Counted from the stretch's first letter, positions 41,053 through 49,107 are shown. The stretch: 53,068 nt of DNA from Candidatus Abyssobacteria bacterium SURF_17 (GCA_003598055.1 QZKI01000087.1:1-53068); one strand, 5' to 3'. Numbers and translations are program-made. The notes: generated by a model from the sequence alone, not told the origin.

Positions 41053-43205
41053 TGAGAAAAGCATTCGCGGGTGTTCTGATAATCGCCGTCCTGTGCATGG
41101 CGCGCTTATGTTTCGCCGTGGGCGGAACGTATGTGGCGGATTCGGCGATCACTGCCGGGGACGTGGTGATCTATGACACCGACGTGGCGTATGGCGTGAG
41201 CACGACTACCACGGCGAATAGCACGGCGGTGGCCGGGGTTGCGCTCGATACGGTTGCGAGCGGGAGCGACGTAAATGTGAACGGCTACAGCACGAAGGCG
41301 ACTGTAAACGTGACTGGGACCGTGACGCGCGGGCAGTGGTTGGTCACAAGCACGACGGCGGGGAAGGCGTCGGGCACGAGCGCGAATGCAGTCGGGATAT
41401 TCGGGCGGGCGATCACGAATTCGGGGAATCCGGGTGCGGGCCAGGTATATGCGACGGTGAACGTGGGCTATTTTGGGCTCGCGTATAGCGCGGGCGGCGA
41501 GGTGAACACGGGAAGCAATGTGGGCGCGGGCGGCGTGGGACCGTTTGACGCGAAAGTGGATGTGGACTTACAGTTTCGGAACATCAATGCCGCGAGTTCG
41601 AAAATCACCGTGACCCATGACGATCCGAACAATGAGATAGATATCGATGTTGTGCCTGGGCAGATATCGCATCAGGATTTGAACGGGGCGGGTACGAGCA
41701 CGCATTCGGAGATCGACACGCATCTGGGGAGCACATCGAATCCGCACGGTGTGACAGCGGCCCAGGCGGGCGCTGCTGAGGACGATCATGCGCACGCGTT
41801 GGATGATTTGACGGATGTGACGATTACGACTCCGGCTGAAGGTGAGTTTATCCGGCGTGGCGCGGGCGGATGGGTGAACGTGGCTTTGATCGAGAGTCAC
41901 ATCTCGAATTTGTTACACAATGCCGGGATGGTGGGCGGGATATACGTCAATCAGCCGAATTTTATTTCGGATCGCGTGGACGGGTATGTAGTGACGTATA
42001 ACGAGACGAGTGAGAAGCTCGAGCTGGCGGAGGCTCCGGGTGCGAGCGGAGGCGAGGCGAACACGGCGAGCAACTTGGGGAGCGGCGTGGGCGTATTCGA
42101 GCAAAAGAGTCTGACGGATTTGCAGTTCAACTCGTTGACGAGTCCGGGCGGGACATTGAGTATTGCCGAGGACGACCCGAATAACGAGATCGAGATAGAC
42201 ATAGCGGAGGGGGGAGTTGGAGCGACTGAGATCGCGACGGATGGTGTGGGCGCGGACGAGATTGCTGCGGGCGCGGTGGGCACGGCGGAGATAGCGGATG
42301 GCGGAGTAAACATCGCTAAGCAGTCGGCGCTGCGCGTGAGCGACAACGGCGGGTTGCAGGTAGCATTCAATGGGGCTTTTGGCCGGGATGACGCGGCCAG
42401 TTATGTTGTGACGGCGGGCACGCTCGATTTGACGGATGACGCCACGAATTATGTGTTTGTTCATTCGGCCACGAGGGCCGTGACGTTTAACACAACGGGC
42501 TTTCCGCTCGATGCGATACCGCTGGCCATTGTGACGACGGCGAGCGGAGATATCTCGAGTGTGAGTGATCGGCGCAGTCAGTTTGTGCGGACTCACGGCA
42601 AGAGCATCAAGGACCGGGAAGAGTATTATACCGGGTTTTTGGGCGCGGGGCTGGATGATGTTTTCAGCACGGCGACGAGCGGCGGCGGGAGCACAATAGC
42701 TTTAATCAGCGGCATAGGGGGAATAGGGCGGCTGACCTGTGGGACGGCCAGTGGCAGTTATGCTCGCGTGGCGTTGGGAACGGATTCATTGAAGGGGTTT
42801 TCGGGATCGAAAAACGCCATTCTTGAAGCATGGATATCGCTAGCATCTGCAACCGGCGTAGCCTCTAAGAGTTTTGGTTTTTCGGATGCATTTGCGGCAA
42901 CAACTGAGTACGCGGTTTTTATTGCGCGCAGCGGGGTAGACTCAGGGAATTGGGTTTGCTCAACCAAAGACGGCACCTCAGAACAAACAAACACCGGGAT
43001 ATCGAGCAACACATGGAGGTTGTTGAGGGTTGAAATATCGAGTAGCGCAGTCAAGTATTTTATCGATGGGAGCCTGGTGGCAACGCACACGACCTATGTT
43101 CCGGATGATCCATTACTATGCCTTATATCAAACTACCAGCTAGGGGACCCCGGCGCGGCGGAGTCGATGGACGTGGATGCACTCTATGTGGCACAGGAGC
43201 GGTAA
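41052..43205 (+). CDS. Fibre/decoration-like structural protein with N-terminal signal peptide
   Basis: A 717-residue protein. Residues 1-22 form a clear signal peptide (MRKAFAGVLIIAVLCMARL, cleaved after CFA). The next 120 residues resemble phage DUF2190-type decoration proteins (ADSAITAGDVVIYDTDVAYG; TVTRGQWLVTST). Two tail-fibre repeats follow, each starting GGE(V/A)NT(G/A)SN(V/L)G and ending in DDPNNEI-I-I, plus LDDLTDVTI and a segment of VGA/ADEI-type short repeats. The C-terminal roughly 190 residues look like a beta-sandwich of lectin or LamG type. A signal peptide on such a protein is odd: cytoplasmic virion proteins normally lack one. Confidence 0.75.
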   Translation: MRKAFAGVLIIAVLCMARLCFAVGGTYVADSAITAGDVVIYDTDVAYGVSTTTTANSTAVAGVALDTVASGSDVNVNGYSTKATVNVTGTVTRGQWLVTSTTAGKASGTSANAVGIFGRAITNSGNPGAGQVYATVNVGYFGLAYSAGGEVNTGSNVGAGGVGPFDAKVDVDLQFRNINAASSKITVTHDDPNNEIDIDVVPGQISHQDLNGAGTSTHSEIDTHLGSTSNPHGVTAAQAGAAEDDHAHALDDLTDVTITTPAEGEFIRRGAGGWVNVALIESHISNLLHNAGMVGGIYVNQPNFISDRVDGYVVTYNETSEKLELAEAPGASGGEANTASNLGSGVGVFEQKSLTDLQFNSLTSPGGTLSIAEDDPNNEIEIDIAEGGVGATEIATDGVGADEIAAGAVGTAEIADGGVNIAKQSALRVSDNGGLQVAFNGAFGRDDAASYVVTAGTLDLTDDATNYVFVHSATRAVTFNTTGFPLDAIPLAIVTTASGDISSVSDRRSQFVRTHGKSIKDREEYYTGFLGAGLDDVFSTATSGGGSTIALISGIGGIGRLTCGTASGSYARVALGTDSLKGFSGSKNAILEAWISLASATGVASKSFGFSDAFAATTEYAVFIARSGVDSGNWVCSTKDGTSEQTNTGISSNTWRLLRVEISSSAVKYFIDGSLVATHTTYVPDDPLLCLISNYQLGDPGAAESMDVDALYVAQER

Positions 43206-43287
43206 GACGAGAAAATGAAGAAGGACAACGAAAGCGGCTCAACTCATAGGGCCGGAGATAGCAAGGCAGAAAGGCCTGGGGTGGAAA

Positions 43288-43884
43288 ATGAGCGAAATCG
43301 AAATTGTGCCTGATAGAAAGTTTGGAATCCCGATAGAGATCGGGAGCATTTTCAAGGGAAAAGACCCGCAAGGAACTGAGGCTGTGTTCATCGAGGGATA
43401 TGCTTCAACGCGGGACCTCGACAGGAGCGGCGAAGTGGTGGAACCGACCGCTTTTGAGAAATGGTTGCCAAAATACATGAAAAACCCCGTCATAACCTAC
43501 ATGCATGATTGGTCACAGCCAATCGGTAGGACGGTTCAAGCAAGAATCGACACGACGGGCCTATGGGTTCGGGCATTTGTCAGCAACGCGGCCACCACGG
43601 TGATCGAGCTCATAAAGCAGGGAATCCTGAAAGGCTTTTCCATCGGCTACAACGTTGTAAAGGCGGAAGAGCGGGACGGCGTGGACCATCTCACGGAAGT
43701 GGAGCTGTACGAGATCGCGGTCGTGACGATCCCCGCGAATCGGGAAACGCTGTTCACTCTTGCAAAGGCGCTTCGTGAGGGCGCAACCGTTGGACAAGTC
43801 AAGGCGCTTTTCGCACAGGAGCTGCGAAAGGCGGAAGAGGAAAAATATATCGAGATCGTGCCAACGATCATCGAAGTGATATGA
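43288..43884 (+). CDS. HK97-family prohead maturation protease
   Basis: A 198-residue serine protease of the phage prohead type (S78). Catalytic His73 lies in TYMHDWSQPIG and Ser118 in GILKGFSIGYNV. The conserved EVELYEIAVVTIPANRE follows. In HK97-type phages it cleaves the capsid N-terminal arm during head maturation. It directly precedes the major capsid gene by 9 bp, as in phage head operons, but no portal or terminase lies upstream. A GGGGTGG site precedes the ATG. Confidence 0.93.
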   Translation: MSEIEIVPDRKFGIPIEIGSIFKGKDPQGTEAVFIEGYASTRDLDRSGEVVEPTAFEKWLPKYMKNPVITYMHDWSQPIGRTVQARIDTTGLWVRAFVSNAATTVIELIKQGILKGFSIGYNVVKAEERDGVDHLTEVELYEIAVVTIPANRETLFTLAKALREGATVGQVKALFAQELRKAEEEKYIEIVPTIIEVI

Positions 43885-43893
43885 AAGGGAGCT

Positions 43894-45141
43894 ATGGTAC
43901 TGAAACTGGAGAACAAGAAATACACTCGTGAAGAGATAGAAGCGCTTGTGGAGAGAGAAGCGGAAGAGCGCGCCCAGGCGCTGTTCATGCAGCGTAAAGG
44001 GCGCAAGGGAGAATTTCCCGTACCCCGCGAGCAGTGGGGAATCACGAAAGAGCTGCCGATTGAATTGCAGCATCAAAGCGATGTGCTCTACATCGCGAGC
44101 AAGCTGCTCAACAAGGACCCGCGGCATTTCAAGTTGTGGGACCCGTTCTATAAGGATGTTGTTAAGACGGAATTCGGCAAGGCGATGGATACGGCCACGA
44201 GCGGCGAAGGCGCGGAGTGGATACCGACCGACTTTTCGCCCGAGCTGCTGCGGTCGGTAAAGCTGCAACTGAAAGTGGCTATGCTGCATCGCTGGATCAA
44301 AATGCCGACGAATCCGTTTAAGCTGCCGTTCTCTTCGGGCGGCGCACACGTGTATCTGGCAGGCGAATCAACGTCGGATACGGCCACGAAATTCACGGCG
44401 TCAACTCCGGCCAGCAGCAACCTCGAGCTCGATGCGGTGAAACTCGCCGGACGGATTCTCTACAGCGGAGAACTGGAAGAAGATTCCGTGATCGCGACCG
44501 GGGAATTCACGCGAGCAGAGTTGATCACGGCGCTGGCCGAAGCAATCGAGGATTGCTGCATCAACGGAGATGATTCAACAACCCATCAGGACACCGACGT
44601 AACGGATGCAGACGATTGGCGCAAAGGATGGAAAGGCTATCGGAAGCTCACGGCGGCGGGTGCGAAGGTAGACCTGAGCACGTTCAGTATCACCACTCTG
44701 CGGTCGATACGGACGGCAATGGTCAAGTACGGGGTGAATCCCGCGACTCTCGCCTGGATTGCCGGAGTCAAGGTCTACAACAAAATGCTTGGCATCAGTG
44801 AAGTGCTGACCGTGGACAAGTATGGGATGATGGCCACATTGTTGCAGGGCGAGCTTGCGAAACTGGACGGCATTCCCGTAATTGTGAGCGAGAAAATCCG
44901 GGAGAACCTGAACGCGAGCGGCGTCTATGACGGCGTGACAGAGACCAAGACCGTGCTGCCGTTGGTGAATCGGAATCGGTTCATCATTGGCGAAAGACGG
45001 ACACCGACCGTGAAGATTCTGAGGGAACTTTACGCCGAAAGCGACCAGGTCGGAGTCGTGGTGACACAACGGCTGGACTTCATCCCGTTGGATGATACCA
45101 GCTCGGAGTATACGAGTGGTCTGGGATACAATATTGCGTAA
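43894..45141 (+). CDS. HK97-fold major capsid protein
   Basis: A 415-residue major capsid protein. An N-terminal charged helical arm (about 1-90; YTREEIEALVEREAEERAQA) would be the scaffold-like delta region removed by the protease upstream. The HK97 core then shows SGEGAEWIPTDFSPELLRSV (N-arm/E-loop approach), LDAVKLAGRILYSGELEEDS, ELITALAEAIEDCCINGD, SITTLRSIRTAMVKYGVNPATLAWIAG, GELAKLDGIPVIVSE and a terminal RNRFIIGERRTPTVKILREL. Residue order and size are typical of tailed-phage capsids. It is followed by a structured gap and then non-structural genes. Confidence 0.93.
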   Translation: MVLKLENKKYTREEIEALVEREAEERAQALFMQRKGRKGEFPVPREQWGITKELPIELQHQSDVLYIASKLLNKDPRHFKLWDPFYKDVVKTEFGKAMDTATSGEGAEWIPTDFSPELLRSVKLQLKVAMLHRWIKMPTNPFKLPFSSGGAHVYLAGESTSDTATKFTASTPASSNLELDAVKLAGRILYSGELEEDSVIATGEFTRAELITALAEAIEDCCINGDDSTTHQDTDVTDADDWRKGWKGYRKLTAAGAKVDLSTFSITTLRSIRTAMVKYGVNPATLAWIAGVKVYNKMLGISEVLTVDKYGMMATLLQGELAKLDGIPVIVSEKIRENLNASGVYDGVTETKTVLPLVNRNRFIIGERRTPTVKILRELYAESDQVGVVVTQRLDFIPLDDTSSEYTSGLGYNIA

Positions 45142-45203
45142 GTTTCGCGGCCTGTCAGTGTCAGCTCGCGAATGCATCAAACCTGTTTCCCATGTATTGC
45201 TTT

Positions 45204-45271
45204 CTGCAAGCGCCCGTAGCGCTTGCAGTCGAGCGCTCTTCCTAGGAGCACTCGACTAGAGGCGCTACGGG
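45204..45271 (+). promoter_or_regulatory. Mutually exclusive hairpins after the capsid gene
   Basis: CTGCAAGCGC (45204-45213) pairs with GCGCTTGCAG (45219-45228). Alternatively CCCGTAGCGC..GCAGTCGAG (45213-45233) pairs with CTCGACTAGAGGCGCTACGGG (45251-45271). The strand 45219-45228 belongs to both, so only one can form. This layout fits attenuation or RNA switching between the capsid genes and the transposase operon, or an insertion of a long palindrome. Confidence 0.6.
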
Positions 45272-45287
45272 AAGCAAAAAAAGTTGA

Positions 45288-45309
45288 GGCCGGTTGTGAC
45301 GAACCGGCC
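45288..45309 (+). terminator. Hairpin after the virion-gene segment
   Basis: GGCCGGTT (45288-45295), 6-base loop, AACCGGCC (45302-45309). The stem is strong but no T-run follows, so any termination would be weak or Rho-assisted. Confidence 0.45.
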
Positions 45310-45392
45310 CCAGAAATCTTTGTGAGCGCGTGATATCTAACGCTATTTTATGTTACCACATAAGGCTGAGAAAAGCAAGCGGAGGCGATGAA

Positions 45393-46430
45393 ATGGCACA
45401 GCGGATGAAAAAGGCTAAGCTGGCGATGGTCCGGGAAAACGACCCTCTTTTGCAACAGCAGCTCGAGCATCGCGAAGATATGGACAGCGTCAGGGCTGCC
45501 GTGACGGAAATGGACAGGAGATATGAGGCGAAAATCCGGCAATACACCAAAGACTTACCCGATACGGCGGATGCGCTTTTGGAAAGCGCAAAGCTTCTCT
45601 TGGGACAAATTCAGGTTGCGGAAGCAGGAGAGCAGCTTTACGGACAGGTGAAGGGAATGTGCTATATTCAGCTTGGTAAAATCTTGTTGAAGCTGAAGGC
45701 TGACATAGAGCACGGGAAATGGGGCGCAACTTTGGAAGACCTAAGAATCAGTGAACGGCGCGCCAGTAATTATATGAGGATCGCCCGCCAGTGTGGCGAG
45801 ATTTCAAATAAGGGCTTTGGGTTGTTAGGTTACAGGCAGCTCTCGGCTCTCTGCGAAGTTCCCCATGAAGAAATCAACGCAGACGGAGAGATAGCAACAA
45901 TATTCGGCGAACCGGTAGACAAACTAAACACAATGAGCGGCGCCGAAATCCGCGAATGGGCGCGAGAACATGAAAAGAAAGGTATGTCACAACTGGAGCG
46001 CGTCGAGAAGAAATTCCGGGCTGCCGAAGAGGAAAACAGGCGGTTGAAGATCGGGCCTGAAACGGATATTGCTTTCATGGATGAAGGGTATTATCTCGAC
46101 CGCGTCCTGACCGTATGGGTACAACTGCTTGCTCAATGGTTCGGGAATGCAACGAGCTCGATGCAACGGGATTTTGCCGCGAAGATCATCATTGGGTTTC
46201 GCAAGACAGTCAAGCAACTGACTATCAACCTTCAAGAACAGCTCGATCCACTGGGGATGCTTGAAGAGTCTGAAGGGAAAGAGCCAGAGGATTCACGCCC
46301 GGACATTGTCCTGACAAAAGAACTCATAGAGCTGATGGAAAACATGACGGCGGAAGCGCGGCGCAAAGGAGAGCTGCTACGCAATTCGGCAGAGGAGTTT
46401 CTTGACCTATGCAAGCGGGACGGCCAATAA
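45393..46430 (+). CDS. DUF3102-like protein of mobile elements
   Basis: A 345-residue soluble protein. The N-terminal half matches the DUF3102 pattern: LLLGQIQVAEAGEQLYGQVK, IQLGKILLKLKADIEHGKWGATLEDLRISERRASNYMRIA. This family is common on plasmids and prophages, but its biochemical role is unknown. The C-terminal half is helical with a coiled coil (LERVEKKFRAAEEENRRLK) and a region EQLDPLGMLEESEG. The start is set by GGAGGCG before the ATG. It is the first gene after the structured gap and overlaps the HTH gene by 22 bp. Confidence 0.75.
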   Translation: MAQRMKKAKLAMVRENDPLLQQQLEHREDMDSVRAAVTEMDRRYEAKIRQYTKDLPDTADALLESAKLLLGQIQVAEAGEQLYGQVKGMCYIQLGKILLKLKADIEHGKWGATLEDLRISERRASNYMRIARQCGEISNKGFGLLGYRQLSALCEVPHEEINADGEIATIFGEPVDKLNTMSGAEIREWAREHEKKGMSQLERVEKKFRAAEEENRRLKIGPETDIAFMDEGYYLDRVLTVWVQLLAQWFGNATSSMQRDFAAKIIIGFRKTVKQLTINLQEQLDPLGMLEESEGKEPEDSRPDIVLTKELIELMENMTAEARRKGELLRNSAEEFLDLCKRDGQ

Positions 46431-46693
46431 CAGACCATCAAGGCCGCAAGCTATCTCTCGGCCCGGAGCATCTTCGGGAGATAGCGGAATGGATGGATTT
46501 GCCCAAAGAGCAACGGGCCTGGATAATCACTTCCTACTGTCGCATGAGGCGTATTTCAAAGCAGCATTTCTATCGGCTCGCGCAAAAAGGTGGATGGAGA
46601 AGTGGGCGAAAGAAGCGCTGTGATTCTGGCCGAAAACGGATTAAGAGCGTGAGACATGCGCAAACCGAAACTGACGCGCGAACAGAAAATTAA
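46409..46693 (+). CDS. 94-aa HTH protein related to the transposase N-terminus
   Basis: A small basic DNA-binding protein. Its core (SYCRMRRISKQHFYRLAQKG, then WRSGRKKRCDSGRKR) aligns with the transposase N-terminal domain (EYCRFHQVRQQTVYRWIREG, then GSTGHKQRSDKGTRK). It may bind the same end or operator sites and act as a repressor or accessory factor, as phage Mu's repressor shares a domain with its transposase. That role is inferred. AGAGGAG lies 11 bases before the ATG. It overlaps DUF3102 by 22 bp and the transposase by 38 bp. Confidence 0.65.
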   Translation: MQAGRPITDHQGRKLSLGPEHLREIAEWMDLPKEQRAWIITSYCRMRRISKQHFYRLAQKGGWRSGRKKRCDSGRKRIKSVRHAQTETDARTEN

Positions 46694-48338
46694 GCTCGCC
46701 TGCGAATTCTCAGAGATGGATGGGCAAGCCAGTGAGCTTGTGAAAGAATACTGTCGGTTTCATCAAGTCCGCCAGCAAACGGTATATAGGTGGATACGAG
46801 AAGGTGGCGGGTCAACTGGCCACAAGCAACGAAGCGATAAGGGAACAAGGAAATCATCTGTTCCACATCAAGAGATAGAGCGCGCCGCGATCCTGAAATA
46901 TAAATCGACTACGAACAAGTACATCTCTCCGATGCCAGCGGAGGTAGCTATTGACGTAACAGGCGGCGCAAACTCTGGGGTGAAACCACACCATGTGACA
47001 GGACTGTTGCGTAAGATGCGCCTAGACCGGAAATCTGTTTTGACTCCAACGCCGCACATTCACAGGCGGAGCGAACGGCCCAACGATGAACATCAATTTG
47101 ACACTTCCGTCTGCCGTATTTGGTATCTGGACAAAAAAACCCGGGTGCGCGAGAACCTTCAAGCGGGCAGAGATAAGAACAAAGAAGCTCCGCGGAGCCC
47201 TCTCATTCGGTATGTCGTTGTGGATCACCTGACACATACCTTCTTCTTTCAATACCAAATACAGAGAGAATCCGGTACTTCTTCTGCGAAATTTCTTCAC
47301 CAGGCATGGATACCAAAGCCGGACCCGGATCACTTCCCGTTCAAAGGGGTTCCGAAGCGGCTTTATATAGACCAGGGGCCGACCTTTAAGTCACAAAACT
47401 TCAAGCTTCTTTGCGCGAATCTCGGGATTGAGTTAATCGGGAAACAACCGACGGGAACACGCTCGAAAGCTGGTAAGATGGGGAATCCAAGGGCGCTGGG
47501 GTCCGTAGAAGCGGCTAATTGGATCATCGAGCGTGGTTTTGAATCCCGGTTCACAGTACAAAAGCCTGAAAACCTTGAAGAGTTGAATCAGTGGGCATAT
47601 CGTTGGGCGATCTGGTACAACTACAGCAAACCACATTGGCGGTTTGGTGTGCCACGCTTTCAGGTGTGGATGTCGATACGGACTGACGAGCTGCGAATCC
47701 CGCCAAGTGATCTCGATGTGTTTATGACCTTCGCAGAGAACTGGGTGAAGTGTAAAATTTATCCAGACTTCAGGATCCGGTTTAAAGGCGAACGGTATTC
47801 CCTAGAAAGCATACCGGTTGATATGCGCAACACAACAGCCGAAGTTTCCTATTCGCCCTACAGATTCCCGGAACTTCGGGTTCGCGGGGCGGATGGAAAC
47901 CTTTACACGGCCCAACGGCTTGCGAAATTGGGCGATACAGGGTATTACTCGGATAGTGTGTTGACTGGCAGCTTCCGAGCCTTTAAGGATACGGAGACAG
48001 AGCGCTCACAGAAGTATGTTGAAAACTATGAGCTTGGCGAATTGAACGCATTCCCGTTCTTCTCTGAGCGGCTAGAGAATGTGCGATACATGCCGAAGAA
48101 AGGTAAGGAAATTGGGGTAGATACCAACCCAGTCAACGTCCCGATGTTGCGGGCGTTGGAAGTGATCAAGGATGCTTTGCAACGCACTATCCGCCCAGAG
48201 GAAAACGAGGCCTTGCGGGCAAAATATGGGGAATGGATACGAGTGGATGAAATCCCGCAAGAAATAGAACGGATGCGCGCTGCTGAGCATATCCGGCAAG
48301 TTCGCGACTCTGCCTCTTCCCCGCCTCTTTCAGCCTAG
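46656..48338 (+). CDS. DDE transposase/integrase (Mu/IS481-like rve domain)
   Basis: A 560-residue enzyme. The N-terminal HTH region (LTREQKIKLACEFSEMDG ... QTVYRWIREGGGSTG) binds DNA. A second helical region leads to the retroviral-integrase-like core. The DDE residues are Asp in DEHQFDTSV, Asp in RLYIDQGPTF and Glu in ALGSVEAANWIIERGF. A Mu-type beta-barrel region follows (FRIRFKGERYSLESIPVD). It should cut at the TGGCCAGA ends and give the 6-bp duplication. No MuB/IstB-like ATPase accompanies it. The gene stops 107 bp before the right end. Confidence 0.9.
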   Translation: MRKPKLTREQKIKLACEFSEMDGQASELVKEYCRFHQVRQQTVYRWIREGGGSTGHKQRSDKGTRKSSVPHQEIERAAILKYKSTTNKYISPMPAEVAIDVTGGANSGVKPHHVTGLLRKMRLDRKSVLTPTPHIHRRSERPNDEHQFDTSVCRIWYLDKKTRVRENLQAGRDKNKEAPRSPLIRYVVVDHLTHTFFFQYQIQRESGTSSAKFLHQAWIPKPDPDHFPFKGVPKRLYIDQGPTFKSQNFKLLCANLGIELIGKQPTGTRSKAGKMGNPRALGSVEAANWIIERGFESRFTVQKPENLEELNQWAYRWAIWYNYSKPHWRFGVPRFQVWMSIRTDELRIPPSDLDVFMTFAENWVKCKIYPDFRIRFKGERYSLESIPVDMRNTTAEVSYSPYRFPELRVRGADGNLYTAQRLAKLGDTGYYSDSVLTGSFRAFKDTETERSQKYVENYELGELNAFPFFSERLENVRYMPKKGKEIGVDTNPVNVPMLRALEVIKDALQRTIRPEENEALRAKYGEWIRVDEIPQEIERMRAAEHIRQVRDSASSPPLSA

Positions 48339-48354
48339 CCTCTCCCCCTCTCTT

Positions 48355-48445
48355 CGCATCTAATGCGCGCCTCCGCACCTAATGCGACAATTTGCCGACC
48401 CCCTATTATCACTTTTCCCGGACCGATTTTGCACATATCTGGCCA
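48355..48445 (-). repeat. Right terminal inverted repeat and transposase-site array
   Basis: Read inward on the minus strand: TGGCCAGA (48445-48438), GTGATAATAGGGGGT (48412-48398), CGCATTAGGTGCGG (48386-48373) and GGCGCGCATTAGATGCG (48371-48355). The second site is 33 bp from the end, as on the left. The CGCATTAG(A/G)TGCG site is doubled here and single on the left, giving an asymmetric array. Confidence 0.85.
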
Positions 48446-48451
48446 TCCGGC
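48446..48451. repeat. Target-site duplication, right copy (TCCGGC)
   Basis: This six-base copy directly follows the right end TCTGGCCA and is identical to 39426-39431. Confidence 0.85.
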
Positions 48452-48462
48452 CAAAGCCTTTC

Positions 48463-48520
48463 TGTTTCAATTGAAACATTAGTGAAACAACTGAAACAGA
48501 CGTTAGTGTTCTTTGAAACA
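48463..48520. promoter_or_regulatory. TGAAACA repeat cluster with central palindrome
   Basis: TGTTTCAATTGAAACA (48463-48478) is a perfect 16-bp palindrome. Further direct copies of TGAAACA lie at 48483, 48492 and 48514. Such arrays are typical of activator-binding regions. No sigma-54 promoter was found close by on either strand. Confidence 0.5.
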
Positions 48521-48567
48521 GAGTAGTACCCCATTGTGCCCGTGCAGGGGAAAGACGGCAGAGGAAA

Positions 48568-48741
48568 TTACGGTCGCGGCAAATTGACGACTTGTTTGAT
48601 TGACAATGTCGAATATTCGATTGTAGCCAGTTGGTGTGCACAGACTTCCGTGAGACTTTGCTTCTTCCGCTGCTCATGGGTATCGGGGTGGCGGATGACG
48701 CAAACGCTGGCTCTTGGCTGCCACCAGATGATGTGTGGCAT
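48568..48741 (-). CDS. Possible 57-aa protein of unknown function
   Basis: A short frame starting MPHIIWWQPRASVCVIRHPD. Its support is a strong AAAAGGAG ribosome-binding site 9 bases before the ATG and a structured leader (the hairpins at 48772-48861) upstream on the same strand. The sequence is basic, with a hydrophobic N-terminus, and matches nothing known to me. It could be a leader peptide or a chance frame. Confidence 0.3.
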   Translation of the reverse strand: MPHIIWWQPRASVCVIRHPDTHEQRKKQSLTEVCAHQLATIEYSTLSIKQVVNLPRP

Positions 48742-48771
48742 GCTTGTTGCTCCTTTTCGATAAGTGATGTT

Positions 48772-48861
48772 TGTCTGCCGCAACAGGCAGTGCGGGTCGC
48801 TCAGGCGACCTACAGACATCTTTCTCCTCATCGGGCTGGATGTTTGGGGTGGCATCCAGCC
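48772..48861. ncRNA. Candidate structured RNA or stacked hairpins
   Basis: TGTCTG (48772-48777) pairs with CAGACA (48813-48818) and encloses GGTCGC-TCAG-GCGACC (48795-48810) and a small CTGCC/GGCAG hairpin. Next to it GGCTGGATG (48834-48842) pairs with CATCCAGCC (48853-48861). Together this could be a three-way junction plus a hairpin. It does not match a riboswitch or ribozyme I know. Transcription strand unknown. Confidence 0.35.
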
Positions 48862-49107
48862 TCCTCTCCTTTAGGGCCCAGACGCGAAAATTAACGACCT
48901 TTGTCTGGAAAGCAGCGTTTCCATTTTCCGAATGTTGATGACGTGTTGACTCTTACGGAAAGGGTTGGATCTCGCCGAGTTCCTTGGCTTGGAGTCTGGA
49001 GCGCGTTATTTGTTCGCCTCTTCCGGCTGGCCCAGATTCTATCCGTTGTGCACTTTTGGAGGTTCTTTCCTATCTTCGCGTTCTTTGGGCCTTTGCGGTT
49101 CAATCGG

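Larger units (their letters stand above)
39432..48445 (+). mobile_element. 9,014-bp capsid-encoding transposable element
   Basis: A complete element bounded by inverted ends (TGGCCAGA...TCTGGCCA) and a 6-bp target duplication. Inverted end sites are kept at equal spacing on both sides. Genes, all plus strand: 51-aa and 88-aa small proteins, 157-aa RHH-like protein, 62-aa protein, 717-aa fibre-like protein, HK97 prohead protease, HK97 major capsid protein, DUF3102-like protein, 94-aa HTH protein, DDE transposase. No portal, terminase, tail-assembly, MuB-like ATPase or lysis gene is present. Reading frames are intact and promoters are consensus, so it looks functional rather than decayed. It may be a satellite that needs a helper, or an unusual self-packaging transposon. 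Confidence 0.85.

Noticed and set aside
41913-42596. Minus-strand frame opposite the fibre-like gene
   Set aside because: The Arg/His-rich product is the complement of Gly/Ala/Asp-rich fibre repeats.
43215-43313. A 32-codon frame between the fibre-like gene and the prohead protease
   Set aside because: It overlaps the protease start, has only a weak ribosome-binding site and a low-complexity product.
39432-48445. Calling the element a complete Mu-like prophage
   Set aside because: Only 9 kb long, with no portal, terminase, tail, lysis or MuB-like gene. The ends and duplication show that nothing is missing through truncation at the borders, although an internal deletion cannot be excluded.
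48820-48870. Possible hammerhead-type ribozyme near CCGATGAGGAGAAAG (minus strand)
   Set aside because: The conserved core lacks the required stem II and the CUGAUGA/GAAA spacing, so only unspecific hairpins are reported.
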